Source: Elusimicrobiota bacterium
GTDB lineage: Bacteria; Elusimicrobiota; Elusimicrobia; JACQJN01
Length of the DNA stretch: 6,298 nt
Direction of reading: 5' to 3'
Assembly (NCBI GenBank): GCA_016205085.1
Contig: JACQJN010000147.1
Coordinates: 1-6,298 of the forward strand
In this document: positions 5,241 through 6,298 of the stretch, piece by piece
Layout: the number at the start of each line of letters is the position of its first letter
How positions within the stretch are numbered: position 1 is the stretch's first letter
Made by a program: the position numbers and the translations under genes
Notes under the pieces: model-generated
Told to the model about the DNA's origin: nothing
Database searches by the model: none
The model's input: only the letters and a program-made list of their open reading frames with translations

Positions 5241-6298
5241 ATGTCCTCAGTTCCTGTTCTTTTATACCACCACATCGCCCCCGACCGGGAGATTACCCCT
5301 CCAGGCTTTGAGAAACAGCTCCGCTGGCTCAAAGAGCAAGGCTTTCATACTCTCTCGCTCAAAGAGCTCTACGACCATTTAAAAGGCGCCTCTCCCGCCG
5401 CCGAATGCTCCATCGCCATCACATTTGACGACGGCTATGCCGACAATTGGGTCTATGCCTTCCCTCTGCTTAAAAAATACGGAATGAAAGCTCTTCTATT
5501 TATCACCACAGGTTACATTTCTGCCGCTCAAAAACGAAGACCTGACTCAGAAGAAGGAGGAGAGATCAAAGATACCCGCACCGCGGAACGCTCCCCGGAA
5601 GGATTTTTGAACTGGGAGGAGGTAAAAACCATGGCGGATTCGGGACTGGTGGAAGTGGGCTCCCACACCCATACCCACAAAGGTTTTCGGGAAAACACCG
5701 CCTACGATAATCTGGGAAGAGAGCTTCAACAATCCAAGGAAGAAATCGAAACTCACCTGCAAAGATGGTCCGGCGCTTTGGCTTGGCCTTGGGGAAAATT
5801 CGAGGAAAAATGGATTTCCCTATTGCCCCAAACAGGCTATCGGCTGGCGTTTACCACTGTGGTTGGTTCTAACGAACCGGGAAGAGATCCCTTCACTATC
5901 CGGCGATTTAAAGTCAAACAGGAAGATATTTCCTGGTTGTCCAAGAGGCTGTGGCTCTACAGAAGGCCTTTCTTAGCCGAAACCTACGGACGATTCTACG
6001 GCCTGGATAGAAAATTAAAAGCCCTTCTGCGTCCTGCTGTTTCTCTCCTGAGCATTCTTCTATCTCTTACTTCCTTGGCAGCGGAACCGCTTTTAAACGC
6101 ACCCTTTTCCGATGTCCTTAAGTCGGGTCGTGAAAAGAGCAAGCCCATCCTGCTTGAATTCTACACTACCTGGTGTCCCCCCTGCATCAAACTGGAAAAA
6201 GAGGTGCTCCCGGATCCGGAAGTACAAACTAAACTGGACAAATTCATATTCGCCCGATATGACTCGGAAACCGAAGTGGGCTGGCCTCTGCACCAAAG
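5241..6298 (+). CDS. NodB polysaccharide deacetylase fused to a thioredoxin-fold domain, 3' end cut
   Basis: The frame is open from ATG 5241 to the right edge (352 residues seen, no stop). Residues 1-225 form a carbohydrate esterase 4 (NodB) domain that removes N-acyl groups from a sugar polymer or lipid-linked sugar: VPVLLYHHI (4-12), TFDDGYADN with Asp63-Asp64, the metal site SHTHTH with His142-x3-His146, and WPWGKF (182-187). A basic helical linker (about 230-261) leads to a hydrophobic stretch (262-281, LLRPAVSLLSILLSLTSLAA). This resembles a signal peptide ending LAA|EP. Residues 285-352 start a thioredoxin fold with KPILLEFYTTWCPPC, whose redox cysteines are 312 and 315; DPEV at 325-328 recalls DsbD-gamma or thioredoxin_7 proteins. 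No ATG, GTG or TTG lies where a separate thioredoxin gene could start, so this looks like a true fusion. The start has no Shine-Dalgarno and lies 9 nt after the palindromic element. Confidence 0.85.
   Translation, partial: MSSVPVLLYHHIAPDREITPPGFEKQLRWLKEQGFHTLSLKELYDHLKGASPAAECSIAITFDDGYADNWVYAFPLLKKYGMKALLFITTGYISAAQKRRPDSEEGGEIKDTRTAERSPEGFLNWEEVKTMADSGLVEVGSHTHTHKGFRENTAYDNLGRELQQSKEEIETHLQRWSGALAWPWGKFEEKWISLLPQTGYRLAFTTVVGSNEPGRDPFTIRRFKVKQEDISWLSKRLWLYRRPFLAETYGRFYGLDRKLKALLRPAVSLLSILLSLTSLAAEPLLNAPFSDVLKSGREKSKPILLEFYTTWCPPCIKLEKEVLPDPEVQTKLDKFIFARYDSETEVGWPLHQ

Noticed and set aside
5176..5382. Plus-strand reading frame of 68 codons starting inside the palindromic element
   Set aside because: It runs out of frame through the well-supported NodB gene and has no recognisable motif or ribosome site.
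5990..6030. Separate thioredoxin gene starting at the hydrophobic segment
   Set aside because: No in-frame ATG, GTG or TTG lies just before the segment, and there is no stop codon in the deacetylase frame, so a fusion is the simpler reading.

Overview
The window looks like a piece of a Gram-negative bacterial chromosome with compact gene spacing. It carries a PBP1b-type peptidoglycan synthase with a UB2H domain, a secreted small beta-barrel-like protein and envelope glycan enzymes, all of which fit a cell with an outer membrane. A tiny histone-fold protein like those of Bdellovibrio-type bacteria suggests a predatory or candidate-phylum lineage (Bdellovibrionota, UBA10199 or Elusimicrobiota-like). 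No marker gene fixes the taxon, so this placement is an inference. Most start codons lack a clear Shine-Dalgarno sequence.

Layout. (1) Positions 2-1080, plus strand: the end of a TPR-like helical repeat gene, cut by the left edge, overlaps by ATGA a small secreted, probably outer-membrane beta-barrel protein. (2) Positions 1136-1306, minus strand: a 56-residue bacterial histone convergent with that pair, with weak hairpin terminators between them. (3) Positions 1307-1336: a 30-bp divergent gap. Candidate promoters for the histone and for the penicillin-binding protein gene overlap here, and the histone mRNA is predicted to be leaderless. (4) Positions 1337 to the right edge, plus strand: a likely envelope operon. 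It encodes a class A PBP (PBP1b type), a stand-alone receiver domain that has lost its phosphorylation site, a GT4 glycosyltransferase, and a NodB polysaccharide deacetylase fused in frame to a hydrophobic signal-like segment and a thioredoxin fold with a CPPC active site. The last gene has no stop before the window ends. (5) Positions 5060-5232: a nested palindromic element of about 173 bp fills nearly the whole gap between the glycosyltransferase and deacetylase genes. It is either a small miniature-transposon-like repeat or a structured RNA.

How the genes may work together: the PBP polymerises and crosslinks peptidoglycan, while the glycosyltransferase and deacetylase would build and trim a surface or envelope glycan. 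The thioredoxin domain may serve disulfides in the periplasm, and the degenerate receiver could be a protein-interaction regulator. The most notable items are the alpha3-truncated histone with its promoter shared back to back with a cell-wall gene, the NodB-thioredoxin fusion, the nested palindrome and the pseudo-receiver.
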